Shown piece after piece: positions 37,791-49,587 of a DNA stretch of 64,000 bases. Numbering within the stretch: the stretch's first letter is position 1; each line of letters starts with the position of its first letter. The stretch lies in assembly GCA_021904315.1 (NCBI GenBank), contig CM038921.1, positions 10,694,146 to 10,758,145 on the forward strand, given 5' to 3'. Position numbers and translations under genes: made by a program. Source of the stretch: Sphagnum magellanicum. Taxonomy: Eukaryota; Streptophyta; Sphagnopsida; Sphagnales; Sphagnaceae. The notes under the pieces are model-generated. The model did not search any database. It was not told where the DNA came from and saw only the letters and a list, made by a program, of their open reading frames with translations.

Positions 37791-37834
37791 ACGCGCGCGC
37801 GCGCGCGCGCCCACACACACACACACACACACAC
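37791..37834. repeat. Alternating (GC)n(AC)n tract, Z-DNA-prone
   Basis: About 20 bp of alternating CG run directly into about 22 bp of alternating CA, broken only by a CC step. Long alternating purine-pyrimidine runs of this type are classical Z-DNA formers. It lies 1.24 kb upstream of the NAP1 start codon. Confidence 0.9.
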
Positions 37835-38108
37835 AAAACACACAAAATACCAAAAAAATCACAAAACACCAAAATCACGAAGAAACACAAAACCCAACTA
37901 CATACAAGCAACCCAACAAAGAGCTCCCCATCAACACGAACAGCAATGTATCATCTCCCACAAAAAGAAGCTCATAATAGAAAGAGGCTGCCAAGAAAGA
38001 AAGGAGAAAAAACCTCCCCAACCCCCAGAAAAGAGAAAAAAAAAAGTGTTGGGAATAGGTAGATACCCACCTCCAGTAAAGAATCGGAGGAACAATGGAA
38101 CGAAGAAC

Positions 38109-38280
38109 GAGAAGAAGAAGAAGAAGAAGAAGAAGACCCCAAGTCACGCCTCCCGTCGCCGAAGTACAACAACAACAACTGATGCTGCTCCCTGTGCGAA
38201 GAAGGGAGAAGAAGAAGGGAAAGGTAAGGAAAGGAAAGGAAAGGAAGGGAAAGGGAAGGGAAGGGAAAGGGGAGGAGTGA
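38109..38280. repeat. (GAA)n and GGGAAA polypurine tracts
   Basis: A (GAA)n run (38109-38136) is followed, after a short mixed segment, by purine-only sequence from about 38197, broken by a single T at 38225. The 38226-38278 part is 53 consecutive purines built from GGAAA and GGGAA units. Such polypurine-polypyrimidine mirror repeats can form triplex (H-DNA). Confidence 0.85.
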
Positions 38281-38297
38281 AGAGAAGAGAACAAGTA

Positions 38298-38391
38298 CTA
38301 CCTACCTACCTACTTACCTACCTACCAGGTTCTCAAACATGGGTGGGTGTGAGGAAGCTAGTCTGGGAGTAGGTAGGTAGGTAGGTAGGTA
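38298..38391. repeat. Inverted (CTAC)n / (GTAG)n pair
   Basis: ACCTACCTACC units (38298-38326) face GTAGGTAGGTAGG units (38370-38391) across a spacer of about 43 bp, making a potential hairpin or cruciform. The same tetranucleotide seeds the minisatellite that follows. Confidence 0.8.
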
Positions 38392-38394
38392 TAA

Positions 38395-39120
38395 AAAATG
38401 TGTAGAACAAAAGCCTATTTAGGTACCTACCTATTATTATTATTATTACTACCCACCTAATAAAACATCCAAAAGAGATGGGTATCAAAGGGGGGTGGGT
38501 ACAGAACAAATGGCTATTTTTGAAGGAGTTGGGGGGTATAGAGTAATCAAATGTGTAAAGGACAAACGTCATTTGGAAGGAGGTGGTAATTATCAAATGT
38601 GTAGGACAAGGTATCTACCTACTAGCTACTACCCACCCAACAAACCCATTTAAGGAGGTGGGTATCAAATGGGTAGTCCTAGAACAAATGCTATCAAAGT
38701 ATCTACCTACTAGCTACTACCCACCCCCACCAAACCATTTAAGGAGGTGGGTATCAAATTGGTAGTACCTAGAACAAATGCTATCAAGGTATCTACCTAC
38801 TAGCCACTACCCACCCAACCAAACCAAATAAGGAGGTGGGTATCAAATGTGAATTGTAGGTACCTAGTAGAACAAATGCTATTTTTAATGTATCTACTAA
38901 GGTAGGTAGGTAGGTAGGTACCTATCCAATAATTTATTTATTTTTTGTAACGGAGGTAAATAATAGGTAATGGAATGTGTAGAACAAAAGCTATTGTAGG
39001 TAGGTACCTACTACTACCTACCCAATCAAATTTTTAAGGAGGTGGTATCAAATGGGTAGGAAACAAATACAATTTTAGGGTTAAAGTACCTACCTAATGT
39101 ACCTAACTAGGTATCCAAGC
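38395..39120. repeat. Minisatellite, unit about 89-101 bp, ~7 copies
   Basis: The recurring unit contains GTATCTACCTACTAGCTACT, ACCCACCC, AAGGAGGTGGGTATCAAAT and AGAACAAATGCTAT. GTATCTACCT starts at 38611, 38700, 38789 and 38890, giving periods of 89, 89 and 101. More diverged copies extend to about 38400 on one side and 39120 on the other. It is non-coding and rich in GGTAGGTA. Confidence 0.8.
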
Positions 39121-39370
39121 AACACCACTCTACACAACACACTCCTGACATCTCCTTTAGGTACTACTACTACTATTGTCTTTTACATGCTTTATATAAT
39201 GCATGTCACTCATGATCAGTTTACACCCTTTTGGCCTTTTCTTTCCCCCCCAAAGTGGAGCCCACTCTTCAACAAGTTTTTTGTTTGCTCTCTCAGAGCT
39301 TGTGCTCAAGCTCTCCTCTGTCTGGGGGGCACCCTAAGTGCTAACCACCCACTCTTACTACAAGTAGCCC

Positions 39371-39815
39371 ACTTCTGAAAGCTCTCTACTCTATTTTATA
39401 GAGTTGAGTTTTCCTTTTAAAGTCATCTTCTCTTCACCCTGTCTTTGGACCTGGTTTCACTGCCATGAGTAGGCCACTTTCACATGAGTAGGCCACTTCT
39501 GAAAGCTCTACTCTATTTTATAGAGTTGAGTTTTCCTTTTAAAGTCATCTTCTCTTCACCCTGTCTTTGGACCTGGTTTCACTGCCATGAGTAGGCCACT
39601 TTCACATGAGTAGGCCACTTCTGAAAGCTCTACTCTATTTTATAGAGTTGAGTTTTCCTTTTAAAGTCATCTTCTCTTCACCCTGTCTTTGGACCTGGTT
39701 TCCCTACCATGAGTAGCCCACTTCTGAAAGCTCTACTCTATTTTACACAGTTGAATTTTCCTTTAAAGTCATCTTCTCTTCACCCTGTCTTTGGACCTGG
39801 TTTCACTGCCATGTT
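39371..39815. repeat. Tandem repeat, four copies of about 122 bp
   Basis: The block ACTTCTGAAAGCTCTACTC, AGTTGAGTTTTCCTTTTAAA, TCATCTTCTCTTCACCCTGT and TTTGGACCTGGTTTCACTGC begins at 39371, 39495, 39617 and 39720. Periods are 124, 122 and 103. Copies are nearly identical, so the duplication looks recent. I see no coding potential. Confidence 0.9.
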
Positions 39816-40526
39816 TTCCTGACTTTACAGGAAACTCTAGTGTCAAACAATTAACAAAGAAAAGACGTAATAATAATAATAACATGTGCCTTTTTATGTC
39901 CATGTTATATAGTGTACTCACGATTGAGATTGACATAAATAATGATGAACTATTGAAAGCCATATGAGAACATACATATACTTATGAGGGAAATGAAAAA
40001 GGGCGGGTGGGAGGCAAGAGAATACCTATTATTAAATTGATAAGCATCCATCTCTTTTTATCATTATTATTTATCCCTTTTGCTCACATTTTCAAAGTGA
40101 AGCTTTGTTTAAAATTTAAAGATTTTGGAGGTCTAACCCCTTCCCCCTCCCCCCATTAGGGACCTTCCATTAGAGCCCCAGTTAAGGGTCCAAACTGGTT
40201 TTAGGATTTTTGAGATTCTCAAGTCAAGGGTTGGAACCAGTTCTTTGATTTTTTGAGAACCGTGGCTCAAGAGTTCCTTGCAAGGCATACCTATTAACCC
40301 AGGCCAAAAATGGTGACAAACTCTTTTTGGGAAGAGAAAATTTTCACACTGCCAATCGGAAGGCCCAAGAACGCACTCAAAGGGGTGGGGGGAGGATTTT
40401 TTTTTTTATAAAATTTCCCTAGTTCCCAATGAGTTCCCATCAGGTTCTCGATGTGTTCCCCAACATGTTCTCCATAGCACCTCGCTTTTCTCCCATATGC
40501 TTTGGCAAATGTTGTCTTGCTTTCAC

Positions 40527-40875
40527 CTACATCGGAGTACACTAACGGTTTTTGGCATAAATTAAATTATTATTTTTATTTTGTCGAATTTTTTTTAAAT
40601 TATTTATTGAGATTTTAATAATTATTATAAAATAAATGTCTGTAGTATTCAACTGTTGGGTTCAAACATCAGACCTACCCATTTTAGAATGTAAGAGTGT
40701 GACAATATATAAACACACTTAGACTGTCCCACACAGACAACAAAATTTTGTTTGTTATTCTTTATGAACATTACGTGCCAAAAATTCTATAGTTAAAAAA
40801 CCAGCACTTGAAGTTAAGATTTGAGATTTAATAAATTATTCGACAATTTGTTGTCGCTTCAATACTAAAATATAG
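40527..40875. mobile_element. MITE-like element related to copy D (49588-49918)
   Basis: The left end GGAGTACACTAACGG leads to TTTTTGGCATAAATTAAATT, matching the TTTTGGCATAAACTAAATT of the 49.6-kb element. The right part (AAGTTAAGATTTGAGATTTAAT then ATTCGACAATTTGTTG) likewise matches that element's right part. The termini are diverged. It is non-coding. Confidence 0.5.
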
Positions 40876-42510
40876 GTGGGCCAAAGGGGAGGAACTATAT
40901 GCTTCAAAATAAAATCTTTTATTTTGAGGAACTTTCATAATATTGCTTTTTTTTTTTGAGTGATGGGCCAATCAAATTGGCTACTTGCCCCAAAAAAATC
41001 AAAAAATGAACTTGGAAGGCACCTCATTTTAATGATTAGGAAATGATGATGAAACCCTACCAATCAAATAAAAAAACCAAAACACCCAAACAAAAGAAAG
41101 GGGGAGAAAAAACAAGGAACAAAATGGAAGGACTCACATCCAAAAAGACAAATGAACCACCTTCCTTCAAGGACTCATCACAAGGGAAACATCAAGTTCT
41201 TGAATCATTGCAAGAAGCAATATCAAATAAGGAAATGGGAAGACCTCTTAAAAGGACACCTAGCCTAGACGAACCCTCACCTATTGTAATTGCACATCTC
41301 AAAACAGAGATCACCTACACATACATAACACATGTTCAAACGTCACTGACACCTTCTGTCTATAAAATGTGTGTAAAACTGAAAAAGGAATGCCTCTGGT
41401 GCAAGTTGCTTCTTCACATCATGTTGGCACATCGATGAAAAATTTGTCCACCTATTAATGTAAACACCCAAAGACTTTAAAAGTTAAAAGGAAGAAACAT
41501 TGGAAACCAATTGAGATAAAAATCATCCTTTGCTTTGCTTGAGAGGCATGACTATCACAACAATCTCATTAACAAAAAAAAAACCCTTAAAAACCCTAAG
41601 AAATCAAACAAACCCAAATGAAATTGACAATGATAACATTTGTCAGTCTGCAAACACACACCATCGACTGATAACACAATGTCAACTCGACAATACGAAA
41701 GCTGCAAGGCAAAGAGTAATAAAAAGGACATCGTTTAGGAGGAAAGGTTCCAACATAGCCCTAATATTACCTTAAGTTCTAACCGGAGGCAAGTAAGTAC
41801 CAGTATGGCTGGTCTTGCTCAGGTCATACCAGTCCCTCCTGTTGGTTCTTTGATACCAGGCCAGGGCCAGTACAGGGGGGTCTCTATATATATATAACAT
41901 GATAACCGCCGGGTACCTCCCAACATTGGGTGGAAACCCATTGGAAACTAGTGGAATTTTATTTTTTTTTAATTTTTTTTTTAAAAAAATTTTTGGGGAA
42001 AGGGAAGATGTAGCTCTGCCTCTGTGGGTTATAAGTTTCAAGGGTTGAAGTTGTTTCTGTAAGAAAACAGTAATAAAAATGATGTCAGAGATCTAATTGC
42101 CTTGGGAAGAAGAGCTTTTCTCAGTCACCAACAATGATCTTCTGAGTCACCAACTCTGGATTTTGTGATTGCAGTTGCTTAAGAAACTATGGTAGTAGTA
42201 GTATCTAAGTACCTAATTATCTAACCAGAGCTGCTGTGGTGTGGTGTGGTGTGGTGGGTGTTGTTCAGAAGAGGTTATTTTTCTTAAGTAAAAAGTAGTA
42301 ACACAACACCACACCATAATAGCAACACCAAATCCACAACTATTTTTCAAAGAGGATGTGTTTTTTTTGCACTGAATACAAGGTTCAACTCACTTTTGAA
42401 TGAAGGCAAACTGGATATATCCATTGCTGAAAAAAGGGTAGAAAAAAAAAAATTTAATTTGTCTCTCAAGTAAACCCTAATTACCTATAAAGAGGATATA
42501 TCCACCAACC
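40876..42510. other. Intergenic stretch, no supported gene
   Basis: One open frame (41043-41438, plus) of 131 codons is Lys-rich and unrecognised. It has no intron context or homologue I can name, so I do not call it. A GGTGTGGTGTGGTGTGG run occurs near 42240. Confidence 0.4.
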
Positions 42511-42514
42511 AATG

Positions 42515-42836
42515 TGTCTTCTTTGTTCACAAAAGAGGTTCCCCAAATGGCCCTCACATTGAAAGACGACCATTTTTTGATTGAGGTTGGCAAACCCTAA
42601 TAGGTATAAAGAAATGGGTTTGTCATGGGTCCAATAAACCCTAACCCTAATAGGTATAAATAAAGGGGTCTGTCATGGGTCCAATAAACCCTAACTTTAA
42701 AGGCGAGACACCGAGTATATCTTCTTTGTTTGTTCACAAAAGGGTTCCCAAATTGGCCCTCATTTTGAAGGCCATTTTTGAGGTCGGCAAACCCTAATAA
42801 TAAGCACAAATGGGTTTTGTCATGGGTCCAAAATTT
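42515..42836. repeat. Direct duplication with telomere-box-like CCCTAA motifs, unit about 205 bp
   Basis: TTGTTCACAAAAGAGGTTCC..GTTGGCAAACCCTAATA (about 42524-42602) is repeated as TTGTTCACAAAAGGGTTCCC..GTCGGCAAACCCTAATA (about 42727-42800). Between and after them, the block GGGTTTGTCATGGGTCCAA occurs three times, twice followed by TAAACCCTAA. It is non-coding. Confidence 0.7.
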
Positions 42837-43496
42837 TTGTTATTCTTGGAACCCGTTCTAAGGAATACGAAGAGGGAGCAAACCAAGAAAATGAATTCCA
42901 ACGGATGGGTGGTGGCCTAACTTTCAAAGAATGAGAGAGTAATTTAGCAAGTTAAAAGAACAAGTCCAAGGAAATCCCAATTCTCACACGAAATCAATCA
43001 AGTCTTTCAACATATCAACCCCCATTATATTACACTCTTTGTGCCAAACCCAAATGAATATATTGTAGTAGCAAAACGGGAGCTACCAAGGCGAGGCAAG
43101 GCAAGGAAGGATATTATTGTGTTTTAGATTCATTATAGAGTATAGTAGCTTAAGGTGGATTTTGGCCCCTAGGTAATAAATAATAATAATAATAGGTCTA
43201 TTTATTTTTATATGAGGATTTTTGAAAGATATGATATATTTTGGCTTGTGTTGTGAAACTTGAGATTAGTTATAATAGAGTTATAATAATAATAATATCT
43301 TGAAGGATTTTGGTTTCATTTGGAGGATTTTTTTGGAAGATTGTATTTTTGCAAGGTGAAATATTTGAGTTTCCATAAATTCTTCTTCTTTTGCCTTAAG
43401 ATATTTTTTGATGTAAATGGCAAGGTTTAGGGTTTAGTGTGACACAACCCTTGTTTTTTGTTTTTTTGAAAAGTTCAAAATATTTTACAAATAATA

Positions 43497-43520
43497 TAAT
43501 GAGTGTTGAAGCTGCCAAAG
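43497..43520. repeat. Solo terminus of the GGCAGCTTCAACAC MITE family
   Basis: AGTGTTGAAGCTGCC with AATATAAT before it matches the right end of the element at 60-253. An opposing left-type end (GGCAGGTTCGACACTAATTA) lies at about 43794. The two face outward, so they are remnants of different copies or of a rearranged one. Confidence 0.5.
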
Positions 43521-44422
43521 TACTACTACGGTAATGCACAAAACGGTTTTTTATTTTTATTTTAATTTTTTATTCCCCATGCGATCATCACTCATATCAC
43601 AACACAAGTAACCGTTAATAAATCAACTCTCCAAAGTTTTGGGGGTACAATAGTAAGACATTAGCTGGTGTACGAACTATGATGGGTACTTTACATTTTG
43701 TTTGCTTGATAGAAAAGCTGGCACCATCTATTGCAAGTGGCATCTTTTTACCTCCTCTCCTTTGTTCCACTATTGTACGGTAATAATACTATGGCAGGTT
43801 CGACACTAATTATATTGTTTTCAGAAATGTTGAAATTTTTTTTTATAAAAAAATTTTAAAGAAAAAAAATTGTGAATGAAAGTCAAAAAATTATTTTTAG
43901 AAATTTTAGAATATTTACAATTTTCAACATGAAATCTTCAAAATAAAACAAGTAAACATGTTAGACACTTAAATATCGAATTATTTTAATTTTTAATTTT
44001 AAAAAAAAATTTAGACAACAAAGCTTTGGACCACTTGGGAAGTCTGCAGTGAGTTTTAGTCCCACCCATTTAGAGATCGAGGTTAACCCTAGGGTTATGA
44101 GACAAGTCGGAATGCCAAAGCTTCACCAAGCACGTGATTTGCATGTGTAGTAGGTAGCATAAATATTTAACAAGGTGTGTGAACCAAATGGAGATGACAA
44201 AAAACAACACGATAGGAAGGAAGTTTTATGATTGTTGTGAAGCTCGAGGAGAGAGAGTTGGTGGGCTTAGCGATGTGAGAAATACACAACGTTTTTTGTC
44301 CTCTAAAAGGGATGATAGACTTTTCGTTTTGGGTCTTCTTATGAGTACTTTACCCTATCCCTAATTAGGGTTCATCAAAAGGGGGCATATATTAGTTAGT
44401 AGTACATATGCAGGTGTATTGG

Positions 44423-44424
<2 letters not shown>

Positions 44425-44454
<30 letters not shown>
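44425..44454. repeat. (GT)n microsatellite
   Basis: About 15 GT units without interruption. Confidence 0.95.
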
Positions 44455-44457
<3 letters not shown>

Positions 44458-45679
44458 GTGTTGTGTGTACCAACATCTGAACACTCAACCAACCGCATGG
44501 CATGGAAGTGTGTTGTCGGGTGCTTGTCACTCACACAATTGTCTTGTGGGAACAACAACAAAAAATTGGACCATATTTTGTGGATTTTGAGGAATAGTAG
44601 GTGAAAGTATTGAGTTGGAAGCTGAGCCCACCAGCACTACCAAATTATATGTCTTTTAGGCACAACTCCACCTTAAAAAAGCCTTTGAAGATTTCATAAC
44701 ATTTTGCTAAGTTTATTGACATTATTCCTCTAGCAACACATATTTCTCAATTTAAGTGAGTAATTTAACCATTATTGGGATGTTCTCTTTTTTCTTCTTT
44801 TTTTTTCAATTTAGACTTAATTTTCTCCAATTTGAAGACAATTAATTTAGATTAGTAATTTAATCAATTGAAATTGAAAGACAATTTGAAGGTTTGTATG
44901 CATGCATGCATGAACTTGTTATTTATGTAAAAAATCTTTTTGACGCATGAGGTAAGTGTGAAGTGTTTGCACATTGTTTCTCTCCCTTTTACTTCCTATC
45001 CTTCAATCACAATTAATGTATCATCATGTCTATAATTTCTTTCATCATAAGTTCCAACATTACACTTCTTTCACATGTTATAAAGGATTTTTGAAATTTT
45101 GAGATTTTGAAATATATTTTGAATTTCAAAAAAAAATTAATTCCATAATTTTTAAATTGTGAAAAATTTTGAGTGTAGGTAGGGTGTGGGTAAGGATGAT
45201 AAAAAATTTATATTAAAATAATCATTTAGTTTAATCCTTTGTAAAATTGCCTAATTTGGATGCAAATTGTTGTTCAAGTTCACAAGTCATTTACTAAAAC
45301 CAAAATCCAATATTAAATTTAATGAAGTTTTAAGTTTAATTCTTAAACATTCATATTAGGCATTTAGCACAACTTAGAATGATTAACATAGTTTTAAAAT
45401 GTAAAAAGAATTTTACTATAATTTTTAAACTTTCAAAAATTCCCAACAATTTTTTTGGTTTTTATAAGTGCGTTTTAACCCATTTATTTCATTCTGACCT
45501 AAAAATAAAATTTGTAAAATGCAACAACACGTTATCAAGTTTGGTATATGAATATCAGTTTTTCAATAAATTTTCAAAAATATTTTTTCAAATTCCCAAA
45601 AGATGTTTTCTAACAATTCAAACCTTTTTTTTTGGTGATTCATTCATTCAATACAATCATTCTAGAATTATTTGAACAC

Positions 45680-46350
45680 ACCCCTCCCTATGGGCAATCA
45701 TCAATTGGGAGAAGAGAGGGAAGCCTTTGTCTCCAAGAAAAATAAGGTTCGATACCATCATGACAACCTTTTGTTGGATCAAAAAGTCCACCATATTGGG
45801 CTTTAAATTCAAGCCTAGTTTGCAAAAAACTCGCAAATCATTGACACTCCTTAGAAGTTCAATGAAATATCTATAAATTGCTTTTAGTCATTATCTATAA
45901 CTTGACATACAACACTATATTTAATAGATTTATGGTAGTAATAATCTCCTAAGAAGGTTTTATTTGGTTTTGCAATTGCAAAGTGAGTGGCATCAATTGC
46001 ACCATGACGACCTAGCAATCCACAAAACTCTTGAAAACCTTTCATTACATTTTGCATTTTTTCATTACGTGGTTAGGAAATGAACTTTCAAAACACAATG
46101 TTGATATTAACATTGATTTTATAAACCACCAAAGATATTGTGGATCCATAAATATAAACAATTTATGACATATCAATAGTTCCATGCCTTGTACAAAATT
46201 GTATATGATAAAAACCACACACACTTCCATAAGAATTACCATTTTCTGTTGAGGGTTTTGCTTTTGAAGATGTGGTTTTAATTAGTTAACAATATCAAAA
46301 AGGGTGTGTTTACTCATCCAAAAGTAATGCAATAAATGATCATTTCTATA
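45680..46350 (-). pseudogene. PIF/Harbinger (DDE_Tnp_4) transposase relic
   Basis: The minus strand gives a degenerate Harbinger transposase in order. It starts with an F(W)MSK-TLFDIVN-LKPHLQKQ-like N-terminal block (about 46260-46330) and FESSFPNHVMKK (about 46050-46090). Then come FCGLLGRHGAIDATHFAIAK with the first catalytic Asp (about 45965-46030), DYYYHKSIKYSVVCQVIDN (about 45890-45950) and GDKGFPLF with the third Asp (about 45720-45745). Several stops and frame changes are present, so it is inactive. These enzymes mobilise Tourist-type MITEs, which may relate to the MITEs in this window. Confidence 0.8.
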
Positions 46351-48460
46351 GTTTGAAATAAGTAGATTGAAAACCAAGTTGTACTTCATGGTTTGACCCA
46401 ATAACCAAACCTTATGTTGCAAAACCCCAAGGTCGATTTAAGTTTGTGATTGTGAAAACAAATAGATATATAAAAGATCTACATGTTCATCATAATAAAA
46501 AATCTTTCGTTCAATAATTTGTTTAGAACTCAAAATTTAAGCACATTATACAACATTTGTACTACATTCCCCCAATAAAATGAAAATACATGCAAAAAAA
46601 ACACTATCTTCATTTATAGCCAAGGTATTAATTATAGAAAAAACATAATTTAAAAATCACTTGAGTAATAATGGATACAATCACTTAATATGCATAAAAA
46701 TGCATAAAATACAATTTTTTTTCAAAAAAAAAAAAAAGTTGAAAATATATATAAACAATTGTGAAGGTGTTCCATGATGAAATGTTTTGTGATGTAGCAA
46801 AGGAATAATATTCAAACAGACATCAAGAGACATCATCTCTGAAAAGACATAGATTGTTAAATGTCAATAGCCTTAATATGATATCAAGGTTTTATTTGAA
46901 ATAAACAAGTTGGTCCCAAAGATGATGATTCATTAGAGTTGGTTTAAATAGGACAACTTTGGGTTCCATGAGTCATCATACATTTAATGGTTTCAAATTA
47001 GAATTTTTTTCACTCATTCCCAAGTGAAAAAGAATGGAAAGGTGTCTTTTTGGACTTTTGTATTCTTTAAGTTTGTTTTTTCAACACCATATTCACAAGA
47101 AGACTTTGAAAATATCATCCACTAATTTGCATCCCATTTATTTTCAATCAAATTTGAATTGAATTGGAATTGAATATAGTTGAATTCAAATTGCATTCAA
47201 TGTATTTGAATGCAATTCAATAAAATCTAAATTCAATTCAAACTTTGCATTGAAATGTTATTCACACCTCAATTTCATATAGGAATGAAGTAGTCTTTCA
47301 TTTCAAGAACATTTTTTTAAAGGATATTTATCTTTTCTTTATTTTTTCAATGTTTTGAATCTTGGTGCAAATAAGGATGATTTATTTCATTTTACACATT
47401 GCATCGTATACCATCATTACTATTTGGGCCAAAATTCATTTATATCAAGGTTATTTCAACATTATACATCATTGACATATGAATATGTGTTGTTTAGACT
47501 TTAATTAGGTTTTATGTGAACATTATACTAACATCGTTCAAGAGATTGTTAACAAATGAGTCGATGTCAATGTAAAAGCTGAGAATGGAAAAATATTTTT
47601 GCATTTACCATGTGAAAACAACTATGATGGTGTCATTTCAATATTATTCACAATACTCAATTTCCTCTTTATTTCTTTTTTTGGTTTCACAAACCATGAA
47701 TTGTATGAATTTGAATGATTTGTTATAATTCGAAAAATATTTATGTAAGAATTATATGCACGAAAGGCAAGAAAGAGAAAATGTGAAAGCATGTTATGAA
47801 TTTGATAACAATCCAATGAGAATGTGTTTCAAACACAAAATATAAATGAAGGTTGATCATAGAATTAAAGATATTAAAATTATGTAAAAAAAAATTTATC
47901 ATGTAAATTGTGATTTCTTACAAAGCATTCTTTGTCATGAGTTTTGTATGTTCAAGCATGCACATTTTTTTTTCTCCTTCATTGTGGTTTGTACTTATTA
48001 ACATGTTATACAACGAGTGATATTCATTCATTATGTGTGCATTATGTTAAAAGAATTGATTGAAAAAATCAATGAACCAAAATAGGAAAAATATATAATA
48101 TTCCTCAATGTTCTTTCTATGTTTTTTTTTGGGTTAAAAAACATTTCCATATGTTTTGACAATTTGATTAAATTTTATGCATCACATCATTATACTATAT
48201 AACACAAACCATATGATATCAATCCATTTGTATCTCTATGATGACATGAATATTCATCTTTCAAAAAAATGAAAAAACTTACATGATTAAATACCATCAT
48301 ATGTAAACATGTAAGTATTCATTGGTGTCAAATGAATGCTAAGTTAACAAATGAATGGTCCCATCTCAATGCACTAGTTGAATCACTAATGTTAAGTGTT
48401 AACATTAATCAATCTATAACATTAAGTGTGGTTGGACTATAAAAACTTAAGGTGCACCTT
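46351..48460. other. AT-rich intergenic stretch with a TTGAATTCAA-rich patch
   Basis: No gene is visible. Around 47145-47250 there is a dense run of GAATT/AATTC words including a perfect 12-bp-stem hairpin (AATTGCATTCAA at 47189-47200, loop of 5, then its complement at 47206-47217). Confidence 0.5.
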
Positions 48461-48469
48461 TATATTATA

Positions 48470-48545
48470 GTAAGTAGTGGTAATCTAGTGATACGAATAA
48501 TAATTACTAACCAAGAGGTTGGGAGATTGATTATCTAATCTTTTA
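48470..48545 (+). mobile_element. SINE-like fragment with tRNA-type promoter boxes
   Basis: AGTAGTGGTAATCTAGTG resembles an A box. About 35 bp later AAGAGGTTGGGAGATTGATT resembles the GAGGT..GGGTTCGAATC B-box segment of plant tRNA-derived SINEs. A second B-box-like phrase (GGTTAGGAGATCGAACTT) occurs near 49320. Neither has a visible tail or target duplication. Confidence 0.35.
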
Positions 48546-48704
48546 ACATTATTGTTTTTTGAATTTATTTTTCAACATTTTACCTTTTGAGAATTAAGTA
48601 GCATTGAATAGTGAATATGTTATTGTCAGACCTACTACTATATATTAAACAAATTTAATAATAATCTATCCATATTAATGTCTTGAATTTTCAAGTGGTC
48701 AGTG

Positions 48705-48894
48705 TACCATATCACCTTGACCACTTTGACACATGTTTGTTAAATAATTAATTATTTTTTAGAATTTCATTTTTTAAAAATGCATTATTTTAAATATTTC
48801 ATTACATTCTTCATTTTCCTTCAAAAAAAATTTGAACTAAAAAAAAAAATCTGAAAATAATATAGTTAATATTGAATTGGCCTAGGTACTATGG
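48705..48894. mobile_element. MITE, GTACCATAGTAC family, copy C
   Basis: The left end GTACCATATCACCTTGACC and the right end, reverse-complemented (TACCATAGTACCTAGGCC), form imperfect inverted termini around about 190 bp of AT-rich, non-coding DNA. Confidence 0.55.
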
Positions 48895-49587
48895 TATTAG
48901 CCTACCCCCATTTATTTATTTAAGCAATTTCATAAACATCAACATATAACGAGTTGTTCTCAATGAAAAAAAATCAAATTTGTAAGAATTGACCTAAATT
49001 AAAACATTTGAAAATTTAAAAGTGTTGTAGTTCTTTCATATGCATTTAATCAAAGAACCAATAATAACTATTCTTCGAAATTTTAAAAACTGCCCAACAT
49101 TGGTCAAAGCATGTTCAAGTTGAATGACCTTGATATTATTTTAGAATTAATGAAAGCCATAAAACAACATGCTCACATTGCCAAAATATAAGTGTATCCC
49201 AACAATTATTAGGGTTTGAAAAGTAGATAGGGGTGGAAAATTTGTCATTTTTTATTATTTTGAAATGATTGATTTCATTGAATTCAACAAAGATGTTTGC
49301 TTGAGTCTTTTTAAGTGTAGGTTAGGAGATCGAACTTTGCATTTTAAAAAAAAAACCTTACCTTTTTTTTGTCTTTGATGTTATGTTAATTTAGCATTTG
49401 AAATGTGATAGTTTAGAAGAAGAAATTGATGTCCAATTTTTAAAAATTGATAAATCTTATAAAGACTTTTTTATGAAGGTTATAATGTAATGGTGTCACA
49501 TGTGTGTTCTAATGTTTTAATTTCAAAATATGGATTTGAGAATTTTCGGAAGATGCCATTGAAATGTTCCCATGGAAACATGTAGGG

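Noticed and set aside
37459-38294. Several 100-150 codon frames on both strands upstream of NAP1
   Set aside because: They arise from AC/GC, GAA and polypurine simple repeats with few stops; the residues are runs of Thr-His, Cys-Val, Ser, Lys-Glu.
41043-41438. 131-codon open frame on the plus strand
   Set aside because: Lys/Pro-rich, no motif recognised, no neighbouring exons, and located in TE-type desert. I cannot support it as a gene.
45745-45760. Possible tRNA B box (GGTTCGATACC)
   Set aside because: It lies inside the Harbinger transposase relic (antisense to a coding block), with no A box or cloverleaf around it.
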